From NCBI GenBank assembly GCA_000383115.1, contig KB910588.1, positions 3,850 through 67,849 on the forward strand: a DNA stretch of 64,000 bases, in the 5' to 3' direction. Below are positions 24,077-34,315 of this stretch, in pieces (position 1 is the stretch's first letter; every line of letters begins with the position of its first letter). The DNA is from an alpha proteobacterium SCGC AAA015-N04 (GTDB lineage: Bacteria > Pseudomonadota > Alphaproteobacteria > Puniceispirillales > Marisalimonadaceae). Made by a program: the position numbers and the translations under genes. The notes under the pieces are model-generated. The model was not told the DNA's origin. It did no database searches and saw only the letters and a program-made list of their open reading frames with translations.

Positions 24077-26608
24077 ATGTTTAAAGAAACTTTAAAACAC
24101 TTAACTCTATCTCTTAGGGAATTACGAGGATCTTTCAATGAATTTAAAATTGTTGCTGCTTCGATATTTTTAGGCGTATTTATTATTTCAGCTGTAGGCA
24201 GTATTTCTGGAAATCTTAAATCTGAAATCAACAATAAAAGAATAGAGATGTTGGGTGGTAATTTTGAATTATCAACTACTTATCAAGAATTTCCAAATAA
24301 TATTAAAAATTGGTTAGAGAAAAATGGCAGGACTACTCATATAATTGAGTTGAGAACTATGCTTTCTTATAACTCCCAATCTTTACTAAAGCGTCGTATT
24401 GTAGAATTAAAGGCCGTAGACAATAACTACCCCTTAGTTGGCAAAGTTCTAATATCTCCTTATCAGAAAGTTAAGTTGTCTTTAGGAACTAAAAAGAATG
24501 AAAAAAAGATCTTAATTGATAAATCTTTAAAAGATCAACTTGGCATTGACATTGATGATTTCGTCTATTTAGGTAAATCAAAATTCAAAATCAATGGGAT
24601 AATAGAAAAAGAACCTGATCGAATATTTTCTTTTGCTACGTTTGGACCAAGAGTTTTACTTTCTGCAAATGACCTAAAAGGTACAGGCCTAATAAAAGCT
24701 GGATCACTAATTAAATACAAAATAAAATTTATTCCAAATAATGAAAATACAATTAACTTAGCATTTTTAAATGATTTAGTAAAAGGTACGAATGTTTCTA
24801 TAAGGAGTATTGAAAACACTACAAATAATTTTAATAATTTTGTTGATAGAACCTCAATATTCATTTCGTTAGTTGGCTTGATAACTCTTTTGATCTCTGG
24901 TGTAGGAATTTCGAACGGAGTTAAAGGTTACATTATTAAGAAAACTAAAAATATAGCTATAATGAAATCATTAGGAGCAAAAAATTCAAAAATATTAAAT
25001 ATATATCTTAATCAAATTCTAATTATTTTTTTAATAAGTATTATTCCTGCCATAATGCTAGGAGTATCAATTCCGTATTTTTTTTCACCAATTATAAGTC
25101 AAGAACTTTTTAACACATTTGAACCATCAATTTTTTTTCAACCAATTTTAGTTAGTTTTTTATACGGATTAATTACATGTATTTTATTTACTATTTTACC
25201 TCTTTTAAAAACTTATACAATTAAGCCAATAGAGTTAATACGAAATTCATCTGATAATTCATTAAATCAAACAACTAACAAAATAAAAGTTATAATTATT
25301 ATATTAGTATCTATTTTATGTGTTTTAACAATGAATTTAATAAATGATAAAAAATTATCATTTTATATTTTGATATCAATGATAGTCTCTTTTGTACTTA
25401 TTTATGGACTAACAAATTTAAAATTCTATATTTTATCAAAAATTAGATTCAAATTAGGAACAACATTTGAATACGTTAGAAAAGCTATTACTAAAAGCAA
25501 TTCATTTGCACGATCAATAGTTATTTCTTTTAGCATAGGATTATCACTTTTAATTATTTTAAATATAATTGAATCAAGTCTTGATAAAAGAATTACTATT
25601 GCTGTAAATCAACAAGCCCCTAGCCACTTTTTAATTGATATACAGCCCCAGCAAATCGAAAAAATTAAAAACACTGCATTGTCATTTCTAGGGGATAATA
25701 ATTTTAATTCACAACCTATGTTAAGAGGGCGGATTACTGATATAAATAACAAATCAGTACAAGATCTGATAGTAGATAAAGAAGTTGAGTGGGTTTTGAA
25801 AAGAGACAGAGCATTTTCTTGGAGTAATGAAATGCCTAAAAATACTAAATTAATTTCAGGCAAATGGTGGCCAGAAAATTACAATGGGCCTCTTTTAGTT
25901 TCAATTGGTGATAAAATTGCAAAAGGTATGAATTTAAAGATTGGAGATAAAATTAGATTTAATATTCTTGGAAGAAGTTTTGAGGCTCAAATTTTTAATA
26001 CAAGAGAAATTATTTGGGAGAATATGGATATAAATTTTATATTCATATTGAGTAACAGTAATATTGAAAACGCTCCTCATTCATGGATTGCGACTACAAA
26101 AAATGTTGGACAAAATTTGAATAATAGTTTTGTTGAAAAAATAATTTCTGAATTTTCAAATATTTCCTCTATATCAATTGAAGAAAGTTATAAATCTATA
26201 AAGTCTGTTTTAAAACTTTTAATAATTATTATCAATTCTATTGCATTAATTACTCTTTTGTCTGGAATAATAGTCTTAGCAGGTATCATTGATGTGGGTA
26301 AAAAAGATAAATTATATGAAGTTGCCATTTTAAAAATACTTGGTGCTACCCCAAAAAAAGTTGCGTATCTATGGTTTAAAGAATATTTCATAATAGGATT
26401 AATTTCGTCGGTTGTTTCTCTAATTATTGGATTTTTAGTAAGTTATGTTTTGCTAAATTATATATTCAATATTGAAATATATTATGATTTTAAAATGATT
26501 TTTGTTTTGTCACTATTAGTCCCAACTTTGATTACTATTTTTAGTCTTTTAAAAATGTTAGTCTTGTTATTATCTAAACCTTTAATTGTTTTAAGAGAAT
26601 ACTTTTAA
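24077..26608 (+). CDS. FtsX-like ABC permease, YbbP type
   Basis: An 843-residue membrane protein with two FtsX blocks (about 260-400 and 720-840) separated by a large extracytoplasmic region and further helices near 400-500. The topology is that of YbbP/LolC-related permeases with ten membrane segments. It pairs with the ATPase directly upstream. The family moves lipids or lipoproteins, or transmits force to periplasmic proteins. Association with the divergent TesA esterase suggests a role in lipid or hydrophobe handling, which is inferred. Confidence 0.88.
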   Translation: MFKETLKHLTLSLRELRGSFNEFKIVAASIFLGVFIISAVGSISGNLKSEINNKRIEMLGGNFELSTTYQEFPNNIKNWLEKNGRTTHIIELRTMLSYNSQSLLKRRIVELKAVDNNYPLVGKVLISPYQKVKLSLGTKKNEKKILIDKSLKDQLGIDIDDFVYLGKSKFKINGIIEKEPDRIFSFATFGPRVLLSANDLKGTGLIKAGSLIKYKIKFIPNNENTINLAFLNDLVKGTNVSIRSIENTTNNFNNFVDRTSIFISLVGLITLLISGVGISNGVKGYIIKKTKNIAIMKSLGAKNSKILNIYLNQILIIFLISIIPAIMLGVSIPYFFSPIISQELFNTFEPSIFFQPILVSFLYGLITCILFTILPLLKTYTIKPIELIRNSSDNSLNQTTNKIKVIIIILVSILCVLTMNLINDKKLSFYILISMIVSFVLIYGLTNLKFYILSKIRFKLGTTFEYVRKAITKSNSFARSIVISFSIGLSLLIILNIIESSLDKRITIAVNQQAPSHFLIDIQPQQIEKIKNTALSFLGDNNFNSQPMLRGRITDINNKSVQDLIVDKEVEWVLKRDRAFSWSNEMPKNTKLISGKWWPENYNGPLLVSIGDKIAKGMNLKIGDKIRFNILGRSFEAQIFNTREIIWENMDINFIFILSNSNIENAPHSWIATTKNVGQNLNNSFVEKIISEFSNISSISIEESYKSIKSVLKLLIIIINSIALITLLSGIIVLAGIIDVGKKDKLYEVAILKILGATPKKVAYLWFKEYFIIGLISSVVSLIIGFLVSYVLLNYIFNIEIYYDFKMIFVLSLLVPTLITIFSLLKMLVLLLSKPLIVLREYF

Positions 26609-26685
26609 GAAAGTTGATAATAAAAGATTTTATTAATATTTTTATGTATATTTATTAAATGATATTAATTATTATTAAATTTTAA

Positions 26686-26701
26686 CATAGGAATTCCTAT
26701 G
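26686..26701. promoter_or_regulatory. Perfect 16-bp palindrome covering SD and start codon of the aldo/keto reductase
   Basis: CATAGGAATTCCTATG is its own reverse complement. It contains the Shine-Dalgarno AGGAA and the ATG at 26699-26701. As RNA it could fold back and hide the start, or two strands could pair. As DNA it could be an operator. It may also be a coincidence of AT-rich sequence around a common SD. Confidence 0.4.
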
Positions 26702-27745
26702 AAATATAGATTATTAGGTAACTCTGAATTAAAAGTATCTTCATATTGTCTAGGAACTATGACGTTTGGAGAAACAACTTCCGAAGAAGATAGTCATTAT
26801 CAATTAAATGAGTCATTGGCATCTGGCATTAATTTCATTGACACAGCTGAAATGTATCCAACATGTCCATTAAGGCCAGAAACTACGGGTAATACAGAGA
26901 TAATAGTTGGAAATTGGATTAAGAACCATCAATCCAAAAGATCTTCTGTAGTGCTTGCAACAAAAGTCTCTGGCAAAGGTTATAAAGCAGTTAGAAATGG
27001 AGAAGGTATAAATGCTAAATCAGTTAAAATTGCAATTGAAGGAAGTTTAAAAAAACTTCAAACAGATTATATTGACCTTTACCAATTACATTGGCCTGAT
27101 AGAGGATCATATCATTTTAGACAAAATTGGAATTATGATCCTACTAACCAAAAAAATGATGAAATAAAGGATAATCTACAAGGTGTCCTTTACTCTTTAT
27201 CTGCAATACAGAAAGAAGGAAAATTTAGATATTTAGGATTATCTAACGAAACCTGCTGGGGTACACTACAATTTATTAAATATTTGAAAGACTTTCCAAA
27301 TTTAACTTTGGTTTCTACACAAAATGAGTATAGCTTGTTGTGCAGATTATACGACCTTGATATGGCTGAAATGTCTCATCACGAAAATGTAAGTTTACTA
27401 GCATATTCACCACTGGCCGGAGGTCTTTTGACTGGAAAATATAATAATGATAAGTTACCTAAAAATTCAAGAAATACTAGAGTACCGGGTTTGTTTGGAA
27501 GAATTAATAAAAACTCTTTAATAGCAGTATCCAAATATCTATTAATAGCAAAAAAATATCAAATTAATCCAATTCACATGTCTTTAGCATTTTGTAATCA
27601 GAGACCATTCATGGGATCGGTAATATTTGGTGCAACTAATAATTTACAATTTAAAAATATTTTAAAGGGTTTAAATGTTGTTTTATCAGATGAATTAATG
27701 TCAGAGATTAATGATTTATATAAAAAATTTCCAATAACGTTTTAA
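26699..27745 (+). CDS. Aldo/keto reductase, Tas-like
   Basis: A 348-residue NADPH-dependent reductase. The catalytic tetrad is visible as Asp48, Tyr53, Lys89 and His131 (Leu-His-Trp-Pro-Asp). The length and the sequence Asp-Thr-Ala-Glu-Met-Tyr-Pro fit the Tas group (AKR family 11/12-like). It reduces aldehydes or ketones to alcohols; the substrate is unknown. Its start is embedded in a 16-bp palindrome. It is monocistronic and converges with the serine hydrolase gene. Confidence 0.87.
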   Translation: MKYRLLGNSELKVSSYCLGTMTFGETTSEEDSHYQLNESLASGINFIDTAEMYPTCPLRPETTGNTEIIVGNWIKNHQSKRSSVVLATKVSGKGYKAVRNGEGINAKSVKIAIEGSLKKLQTDYIDLYQLHWPDRGSYHFRQNWNYDPTNQKNDEIKDNLQGVLYSLSAIQKEGKFRYLGLSNETCWGTLQFIKYLKDFPNLTLVSTQNEYSLLCRLYDLDMAEMSHHENVSLLAYSPLAGGLLTGKYNNDKLPKNSRNTRVPGLFGRINKNSLIAVSKYLLIAKKYQINPIHMSLAFCNQRPFMGSVIFGATNNLQFKNILKGLNVVLSDELMSEINDLYKKFPITF

Positions 27746-27783
27746 TTTAAATTATTAATAAATATGTTTTACATTTTTTTCAT

Positions 27784-28989
27784 TTAACTAAGAACATTTC
27801 CTATATCTCTAAATACTGAGAACATAAGTTCTTCTGTATTTATATCTATAGGTTCATTAGATGATGACAGTCTAATTATAGTTAATTCTTTTTTTGGATT
27901 GATCCAGATATTTTGCCCGTGAATACCTATTGCACAGAATTCACCTTCTTCAAAACCTGTTTGATACCATTTGGATCTATAATTCCCATTTGGAAACCTT
28001 TTTAAATCATCTTGATTTAAATAACACGAATTATCTTTAAATTCTTTTATGTCTTTTATCCATTCTTCAGGTATTATCTGTCCATTTATATTATATCCAT
28101 TATTGCGAACTAACTCTGAAACTAAAATTAAATCATAGGGTGATATAGAAATTCCTCCTGCAGATCTGGGAGCACCAAATTTGTCTACAGTAACATTTGA
28201 TTCATAATTTATTCCAGATGGCTTAAATAATAACTCAGAAATAATTTTAGAAAATTTTTCTCCTGATGATCTTTCAATAATCCAACCAAGCAAATCACTA
28301 TGAGGAGAACAGTAATGATATTTTTTTCCGTGTTCACCTGAAGATTTTGGCATCTTTGACAGGAAATTATGCAATCCATCAAAAGTGTTATCATTTTCTG
28401 AAGAAAAAACATCCCAACCTGTAGAAGATCTATATCTTTTAAAGATTTCTGCTTCACCGTAATAATCTTCAATAAAATTGGATGCTATATTCATATCAAG
28501 GATATTTCTTATTGTAGCGTTTTCGTAAGCCGAACCAATTGTTTCTGGTAAAATCTTTGATACAAGACTATTAATATTTATAATTTTTTTGTCTATTAAA
28601 ATTCCAGTCAACAAAGAAGTTAATGATTTTGAAATTGAAAATATAATGTGAGGCGTGTCACATTTTGTAAAATTATTAAAATATTCAAAAACAAGAATAC
28701 CTTTGTGCATAACTAGAAGGCTATCAGTATGACAATCAATTAAAATTTCATTTAATATTTTTTCTGAATTATTATGTATGATCTTAATTTCATTAAGGTT
28801 TAACAACTTTTTTTTAAGATTTATTTTTTGTTTTGGGTCAGATTCAATTCGAGATGTAGGAATAAGGCTCTGTATGTTTACAAATGACCAAATATTATAG
28901 GGATATTTTCTCCAGTTTTTTAATGTTACTTGGTATTCAGGCGGTGGAGGACTACCTTTCATGACTTTATTTATATCTAATTTAATCAT
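27784..28989 (-). CDS. Serine hydrolase, beta-lactamase fold (class C-like)
   Basis: A 401-residue protein of the beta-lactamase / penicillin-binding-protein-like superfamily (PF00144). The active-site Ser118-x-x-Lys121 lies in Phe-Ser-Ile-Ser-Lys-Ser. The Tyr-x-Ser/Asn motif is Tyr-Cys-Ser in Tyr-His-Tyr-Cys-Ser-Pro, and a His-Gly stretch takes the KTG place. No signal peptide is visible, which argues against a secreted beta-lactamase and for an esterase or amide hydrolase. It is divergent from ilvA. Confidence 0.82.
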   Translation of the reverse strand: MIKLDINKVMKGSPPPPEYQVTLKNWRKYPYNIWSFVNIQSLIPTSRIESDPKQKINLKKKLLNLNEIKIIHNNSEKILNEILIDCHTDSLLVMHKGILVFEYFNNFTKCDTPHIIFSISKSLTSLLTGILIDKKIININSLVSKILPETIGSAYENATIRNILDMNIASNFIEDYYGEAEIFKRYRSSTGWDVFSSENDNTFDGLHNFLSKMPKSSGEHGKKYHYCSPHSDLLGWIIERSSGEKFSKIISELLFKPSGINYESNVTVDKFGAPRSAGGISISPYDLILVSELVRNNGYNINGQIIPEEWIKDIKEFKDNSCYLNQDDLKRFPNGNYRSKWYQTGFEEGEFCAIGIHGQNIWINPKKELTIIRLSSSNEPIDINTEELMFSVFRDIGNVLS

Positions 28990-29087
28990 TTATTATCTCT
29001 ATAAAACTTTGTAAAAATATAATTACATTTGACAAATATCTAATTTAAACATACCCCATTATAACCCTAATCAGTAAAGAGATACTA

Positions 29088-30299
29088 ATGAATTTAACTT
29101 TTAATGATATTAAAAACGTTCACAAAAGAATAAAAGCTAATGTGAAATGGACTGAAACTACTTTCACGTCTTCTATTTCAGAAAAATTAGGCATAGATAC
29201 TTTTCTGAAGTTAGAAAATAGACAGCACACTGGTGCTTTTAAAATACGAGGCTCATATTCAAAATTGTTGTCATTGTCAGCAGCAGAAAAAAAAGCTGGA
29301 GTGGTTGCCATGTCAGCTGGTAATCATGCACAGGGTTTGGCTTATATTTCCAATAAAATGAATATTAATTCAAACATTGTTATGCCTGAAGGGACACCAT
29401 TTACGAAAATCAGAAGAACACAAAATTTTGGTGGAAATGTAATTATCAAAGGTCAGAATTTAAATGAATCATATCAATATGTTCAAGACTTAATTTTAGA
29501 TAATGGTTATATAGAGGTTCATCCATATAACGATCTTAATGTAATTTCAGGACAAGGCACAATTTCATATGAGATGATTTCTGATTGTAACGAAATTGAT
29601 GTATTATTGGTTCCTGTTGGTGGAGGAGGATTAATTGCTGGTTGCTCATTGGCAGCAAAGCACATGAAAAAAGATATTGAAGTTATAGGTGTAGAATCTG
29701 ATCTTTACCCATCATTGTCTAATAAAATGTTTAATAAGAAATCAAAGTGTAAAGGCTCAACTTTAGCAGAAGGTATAGCAGTATCAGAAATAGGTGAAAT
29801 TCCTTTTTCAATATTAAAGGATTTTGTTGATGATGTTTTCACTGTTTCTGATAAATCTATTGAAAGAGCAATTGCAATGTTAGCAGAGCATGAAAAAATA
29901 GTTGTTGAAGGAGCTGGTGCTGCAGGTTTGGCAGCTTTATTACAACATGGAACAAAGTTTAAAAATAAAAAAATTGGAATTGTCATCTGTGGAGGCAATA
30001 TCGACTCTAAAGTATTATCTTCAATTTTGATGAGAGATCTAGTGAGATCGGGACAAGTAACAACTTTGGGAATCACTATGCCTGACAAACCTGGTCAATT
30101 GCAGATAATTTCTAAAATCTGTGCTGTGAATGGGGCAAACGTCTTACAAGTTGAGCACAGTAGGTTTGCAATGGATCTATCAGCTAGTTTAGCAAAATTA
30201 AATATAACTATTGAAACGCAGAATGCTTCTCATCTGAAAAAAATTATAAAAGAAATTGAGATCAACGATTTGCCAGTTAACATTGAAGGTATAATTTAA
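29088..30299 (+). CDS. ilvA: Threonine ammonia-lyase, short form with ACT domain
   Basis: A 403-residue PLP enzyme. The Schiff-base Lys52 lies in Gly-Ala-Phe-Lys-Ile-Arg-Gly, phosphate-binding Gly-Gly-Gly-Gly-Leu is in the middle, and Ser-Ala-Gly-Asn-His-Ala-Gln is present. A C-terminal ACT-like part starts at about 325. It converts threonine to 2-oxobutyrate for isoleucine synthesis (or catabolic use in the short form). It converges with the metallophosphoesterase gene with one base between them. Confidence 0.92.
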   Translation: MNLTFNDIKNVHKRIKANVKWTETTFTSSISEKLGIDTFLKLENRQHTGAFKIRGSYSKLLSLSAAEKKAGVVAMSAGNHAQGLAYISNKMNINSNIVMPEGTPFTKIRRTQNFGGNVIIKGQNLNESYQYVQDLILDNGYIEVHPYNDLNVISGQGTISYEMISDCNEIDVLLVPVGGGGLIAGCSLAAKHMKKDIEVIGVESDLYPSLSNKMFNKKSKCKGSTLAEGIAVSEIGEIPFSILKDFVDDVFTVSDKSIERAIAMLAEHEKIVVEGAGAAGLAALLQHGTKFKNKKIGIVICGGNIDSKVLSSILMRDLVRSGQVTTLGITMPDKPGQLQIISKICAVNGANVLQVEHSRFAMDLSASLAKLNITIETQNASHLKKIIKEIEINDLPVNIEGII

Positions 30300-30300
30300 C

Positions 30301-31380
30301 TTATATTTTACTTAATTTTAGATGTATAATTTCATTTTTTGAACCAAGTCTTATCTTTGGTCCCCAGCATGCTGCACCTGAACTTACATATAGGTTTGAG
30401 TTATTCATACTATATAAACCATAGATATATTTGAATTTTAATTTAACTATAAAGTTAAAAGGAAAAATTTGTCCATTGTGAGTATGACCAGATAACATAA
30501 GGTAATTTTTACAATTTAATTTTTGCCAAATATCTGGTTTATGACAGATAAACAAATTAAATGAATTATTATCACAAAGCTTGTTTGCAAAATCAATTTT
30601 GGATTTTTCAGTCTGGTTATCATCAATCCCAATCAGATTAATATCGTCAATTTGTATCTTCGTGTTTTTTAAATATTTAACATTAAAGGATGATAGTTGA
30701 CTCATTTTATTTTGAAAATCTTTTAAGTAATATTCATGATTACCACTAACAAAATAAATTGGTTTTTTAATTTCATTTAGAATATTTAGATCTTTAAAAT
30801 TAAAAGAACTAGAGTCGATCAAATCTCCACCGACCAATAAAAAGTCAAAATTAATTTTATTAATTTTTTTAATAATTTTTACTAAGTGGTTTGTGTTGTT
30901 ACTTCCTAGATGAACATCGCTTATAAATAATACTTGATAGTTTTTTACTATATTTGGTGATTTTATATCTATTTTTTTGATATTTATGGTTCTTGCATTA
31001 TATGAACCAAACAAATAAATCAGAATTATTAATATTAGGGAAATTATTCCGATAAAGAATGTGTTAAACTGTAAAATATGATTAAAAACAACACATATTG
31101 ATATTATCATAAAACTGATAAAACCAATCCCTAAACCTTCATAAACAAAAAATTTTAATGGTTTAAAAGTATTATGTGATCTTAAATAGTACAAAATTAA
31201 AATATAAAAAATGAGAGTATTTATTAAAGAATATTGAAATGATTGTGTTTGATTAAACAGTAATTCATTTAATGTTTCGAATGGGAAAATATAAAATAGA
31301 TACGTAATTATTAATAAAATAAAATAAAATAAAAATCTGTAGATTTTTTTATTCATTTTAAGGTTGTTTAGTTTTTGCAA
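30301..31380 (-). CDS. Membrane-anchored metallophosphoesterase
   Basis: A 359-residue protein with about four N-terminal membrane helices (1-145) and a calcineurin-type phosphoesterase domain. All metal motifs are visible: Ile-Ser-Asp-Val-His, Gly-Gly-Asp-Leu, Ser-Gly-Asn-His-Glu, Cys-His-Lys-Pro, and Ser-Gly-His-Thr-His-Asn-Gly-Gln. It is like YkuE/YaeI phosphodiesterases with lipid-like substrates. Its N-terminal Met overlaps the photolyase 3' end by 23 bases; the internal Met9 would shorten this. Confidence 0.85.
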   Translation of the reverse strand: MQKLNNLKMNKKIYRFLFYFILLIITYLFYIFPFETLNELLFNQTQSFQYSLINTLIFYILILYYLRSHNTFKPLKFFVYEGLGIGFISFMIISICVVFNHILQFNTFFIGIISLILIILIYLFGSYNARTINIKKIDIKSPNIVKNYQVLFISDVHLGSNNTNHLVKIIKKINKINFDFLLVGGDLIDSSSFNFKDLNILNEIKKPIYFVSGNHEYYLKDFQNKMSQLSSFNVKYLKNTKIQIDDINLIGIDDNQTEKSKIDFANKLCDNNSFNLFICHKPDIWQKLNCKNYLMLSGHTHNGQIFPFNFIVKLKFKYIYGLYSMNNSNLYVSSGAACWGPKIRLGSKNEIIHLKLSKI

Positions 31381-32800
31381 ACGCGTCTAAAGCAGATTGT
31401 CTTGAACTTTTAATTTCCACAATAGGTTTCGGATAATTTTTACCTAGTTGAACTCCTGCTTTTTCTAAAATTCCATGAGGTGCTTCCCATGGATTAAACA
31501 AGTATTTGTTTGGAACTAATTTCAATTCTGGCACATATTTTCTAGTATAGTCGCCATTAGCGTCAAATTTAATACCTTGTGTAACAGGATTAAAAATTCT
31601 AAAATATGGTGCCGCATCAGCACCGCACCCAGCTACCCATTGCCAACTTGCACTATTGCTTGCTAAATCAGCATCAACTAAACAATCCCAAAACCAGGTT
31701 TCCCCTTCATGCCAATGTGTAAGTAAATTTTTCACTAAAAAAGAACCTACTATCATCCTAAGTCGATTATGCATATATCCTGTGGACCACAGCTCTCTCA
31801 TTCCTGCGTCTACTATAGGATATCCAGTTTGACCAGTTTTCCATGCTAAAAGATATTCCGAATTATTATTCCAAGGAAAATTATCAAATTTTCTTTGTAA
31901 ATTTTTTTTTGGTAATTCTGGATAAAAATATAATAAATAATTTGAAAATTCTCTCCATCCCATTTCAGATAAAAAAACATCAGTATCTTTTTGATGTTTC
32001 ATTCCAATTTGATTTAGGTCTTTAATTGCATACCACACGGTATTGGGAGAAATTTCACCCCAATGTAAATGTGGAGAAAGTCTAGATACATTTTTCTTAT
32101 TTGGAAAATTTCTACCTTCCTTATATCCATCTAATTCATTATTAATAAATTGATTTAATCTGGTACTCGCAGCTTTTTCTCCAATATGCCAACTTTCTAT
32201 TATTTTATTTTTCCAATCATGTCTTGGTAGTAAGTTTAGTTCATCAATTTTTAAGCTTTTAAAATTTTTAACCTCGACGTAATCAATAATTTTTGGTTTT
32301 TCAAAAGGTCTTCTTGGTTCTTTTGCATTTAAACACCCTCTTCTAAAATAAGGAGTAAAAACTTTGTAATTTGTTTTATCATCTTTAAGTATATCCCACG
32401 GTTCCCATAGGAGTGAACCATTAAAAGAGTATGTATCTATTTCCAATTTTTTTAAATTTGTTTTTATTTTTTTATCTCTAGAAATAACCCATGGTTCATA
32501 AACTCTGTTCCAATATATTTTGTTTATTGATTCTAATTGACATATTTTAACTAAAATTTCTTCTGGATTACCTTTAGCTATTATCAATTTATTCTGAAAT
32601 TTTTTATCAAGCTCTTTTAATGATTGGTGAAGCCAAACTCTTCCGGCTTGTCCAATTTTATGATTGTCAGAGTTAACATCATCAAGAATATATATTGGAA
32701 TTATTGAACCATTTTTTACAGAGGCAATTAATGCAGGATTGTCGTGTAATCTTAAATCTTGTCTTATCCAATATAAACTAACGTTTTCATTCATTATCAT
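31358..32800 (-). CDS. phrB: Deoxyribodipyrimidine photolyase
   Basis: A 480-residue cryptochrome/photolyase. The N-terminal antenna domain starts Trp-Ile-Arg-Gln-Asp-Leu-Arg-Leu-His-Asp-Asn-Pro-Ala. The FAD domain has Gly-Tyr-Pro-Ile-Val-Asp-Ala-Gly-Met-Arg, Gly-Tyr-Met-His-Asn-Arg and Trp-Gln-Trp-Val-Ala-Gly-Cys-Gly. It repairs cyclobutane pyrimidine dimers using light, which suits a surface-ocean cell. It is upstream of the phosphoesterase in a two-gene unit. The start could be Met1 or Met3. Confidence 0.95.
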   Translation of the reverse strand: MIMNENVSLYWIRQDLRLHDNPALIASVKNGSIIPIYILDDVNSDNHKIGQAGRVWLHQSLKELDKKFQNKLIIAKGNPEEILVKICQLESINKIYWNRVYEPWVISRDKKIKTNLKKLEIDTYSFNGSLLWEPWDILKDDKTNYKVFTPYFRRGCLNAKEPRRPFEKPKIIDYVEVKNFKSLKIDELNLLPRHDWKNKIIESWHIGEKAASTRLNQFINNELDGYKEGRNFPNKKNVSRLSPHLHWGEISPNTVWYAIKDLNQIGMKHQKDTDVFLSEMGWREFSNYLLYFYPELPKKNLQRKFDNFPWNNNSEYLLAWKTGQTGYPIVDAGMRELWSTGYMHNRLRMIVGSFLVKNLLTHWHEGETWFWDCLVDADLASNSASWQWVAGCGADAAPYFRIFNPVTQGIKFDANGDYTRKYVPELKLVPNKYLFNPWEAPHGILEKAGVQLGKNYPKPIVEIKSSRQSALDAFAKTKQP

Positions 32801-32939
32801 CTACTTTTTGAAATTGTAAGATTTAATTTGTCTTATTGATAAATTAAATTAAGGTTTTGGTTTATTATTGAATATTTGGTGTTTTTTTTACAATTTATCA
32901 ATAGATTATTATTAAAAATTTTGTTTAGAGAGAGATTCC

Positions 32940-34112
32940 ATGTCATATCAAAAACCATTTAAAGGTCTTAAAGTTATTGATTTTTCTCAAGGCGTAGCCG
33001 GTCCATATTGCGGCATGCTTTTAGCACAACATGGCGCAGAGGTAATTAAAGTAGAGCCCAAAGATGGTGATTGGGCAAGAAATCTTGGACAAGAGTATGG
33101 TGAGCATTCTGCTTTTTCAGTAGCTGCAAATTTAGGCAAAAAAAGTATTATAGTCGATTTGAAGAATAGAAAAAGTCAACCTATTTTAGATGCAATTATT
33201 AAACAATCCGATATTTTTATTGAAGGTTTCAGACCAGGTGTAATTAAACGGCTTGACTATGATTATGATAGGTTAAAAAAAATAAATCCAAAGTTGATTT
33301 ATTTGTCTATATCAGGTTTCGGACAAAACGGTCCTATGAGTCATAAACCTGCTATGGACCCTGTCCTTCAGGCATTTACTGGTTTTATGGCCGAAAACAA
33401 AGGCCCAGATAATATCCCTCATAGAACACCTGTTATAATATTTGATATGACTACAGCCTTATACGCAACTCAGTTAATATCAACATCATTATATGCGAGA
33501 ATTAATGAAAAGTTTGGAAGAAAGATAGAAATAAGTCTAATGGAAGCTGCAGCAGCCATTCAATCAATAAGACTTATGAGTGGGTATATGGAAGGGCCTT
33601 ATACTCATGCTTCATCTCCATCTGGTACATTCAAAACAAAAGATGGTTGGATACAAATTATAGTTGTAAAAAATCATGAATTTATTAAATTTTGTAATGC
33701 TGTCGGTTGGAAAAAATTCATCAAAGATGAGCGTTTTGTAAATAATTCTGAAAGAAGAAAGCATGAAACAATTCTTTCAAGAGAAGTTCAGAAACTATTT
33801 ATAAAAGAAAAAACAGATTATTGGAAAAATTTACTTAACAAATATGAAGTCCAAAATGAAAAGGTACAAGACTACAAAGATTTCATAGAAAGTGAGCAAA
33901 CAAAAGCAATAGACCTAATCTCTTGGTTAAAGCAACCAACAACTGAACAAATATGGCCAGTACCAAACATCCCTGGTATGCCCAGATTTGTAGATAATGA
34001 CATATTATCTAAAGCACCATCCTTGGGACAACATACAGAAGAAATACTGATATCTTTGGGTTATTCAAATAATCAAATACAAGACCTTATTAGTGAAGGA
34101 GTAATAAAGTAA
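32940..34112 (+). CDS. CaiB/BaiF family (class III) CoA transferase
   Basis: A 390-residue CoA transferase. The catalytic aspartate is Asp169 in Val-Ile-Ile-Phe-Asp-Met-Thr-Thr-Ala, and the N-terminal Phe-Ser-Gln-Gly-Val-Ala-Gly-Pro motif is standard. It moves CoA between organic acids (formyl/oxalyl, crotonobetainyl, mesaconyl, succinyl groups). It is close to a possible hydroxyacid/choline-type oxidoreductase block, so it may activate the acid product of that pathway. Confidence 0.87.
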   Translation: MSYQKPFKGLKVIDFSQGVAGPYCGMLLAQHGAEVIKVEPKDGDWARNLGQEYGEHSAFSVAANLGKKSIIVDLKNRKSQPILDAIIKQSDIFIEGFRPGVIKRLDYDYDRLKKINPKLIYLSISGFGQNGPMSHKPAMDPVLQAFTGFMAENKGPDNIPHRTPVIIFDMTTALYATQLISTSLYARINEKFGRKIEISLMEAAAAIQSIRLMSGYMEGPYTHASSPSGTFKTKDGWIQIIVVKNHEFIKFCNAVGWKKFIKDERFVNNSERRKHETILSREVQKLFIKEKTDYWKNLLNKYEVQNEKVQDYKDFIESEQTKAIDLISWLKQPTTEQIWPVPNIPGMPRFVDNDILSKAPSLGQHTEEILISLGYSNNQIQDLISEGVIK

Positions 34113-34113
34113 T

Positions 34114-34218
34114 CTATATTATGCCAGTAATAGTAAATAGCAGTGGAAAGAAAAGAATTACCGCTAGAATGGTTTCTGATTTTAAACTTTCAGTAAATGT
34201 GTATTCATCTTTACTCAT
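34114..34218 (-). CDS. Tiny single-helix membrane protein (34 aa)
   Basis: ATG at 34218 is preceded by a good SD (AGAGGA, eight bases upstream). The frame ends TAG at 34116-34114, two bases from the CoA transferase stop. Charged residues fill the first half; one helix rich in Ile, Leu and Phe the second, so the C-terminus would face out. No family recognised. Confidence 0.45.
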   Translation of the reverse strand: MSKDEYTFTESLKSETILAVILFFPLLFTITGII

Positions 34219-34315
34219 TAAATATCCTCTTTCTTTATTAATATTTTATTTTTTTTTTAATAGAATTCAAGTATTTTTAAATTTATTATAAATAAATTTA
34301 TAATAGGGGACAACA

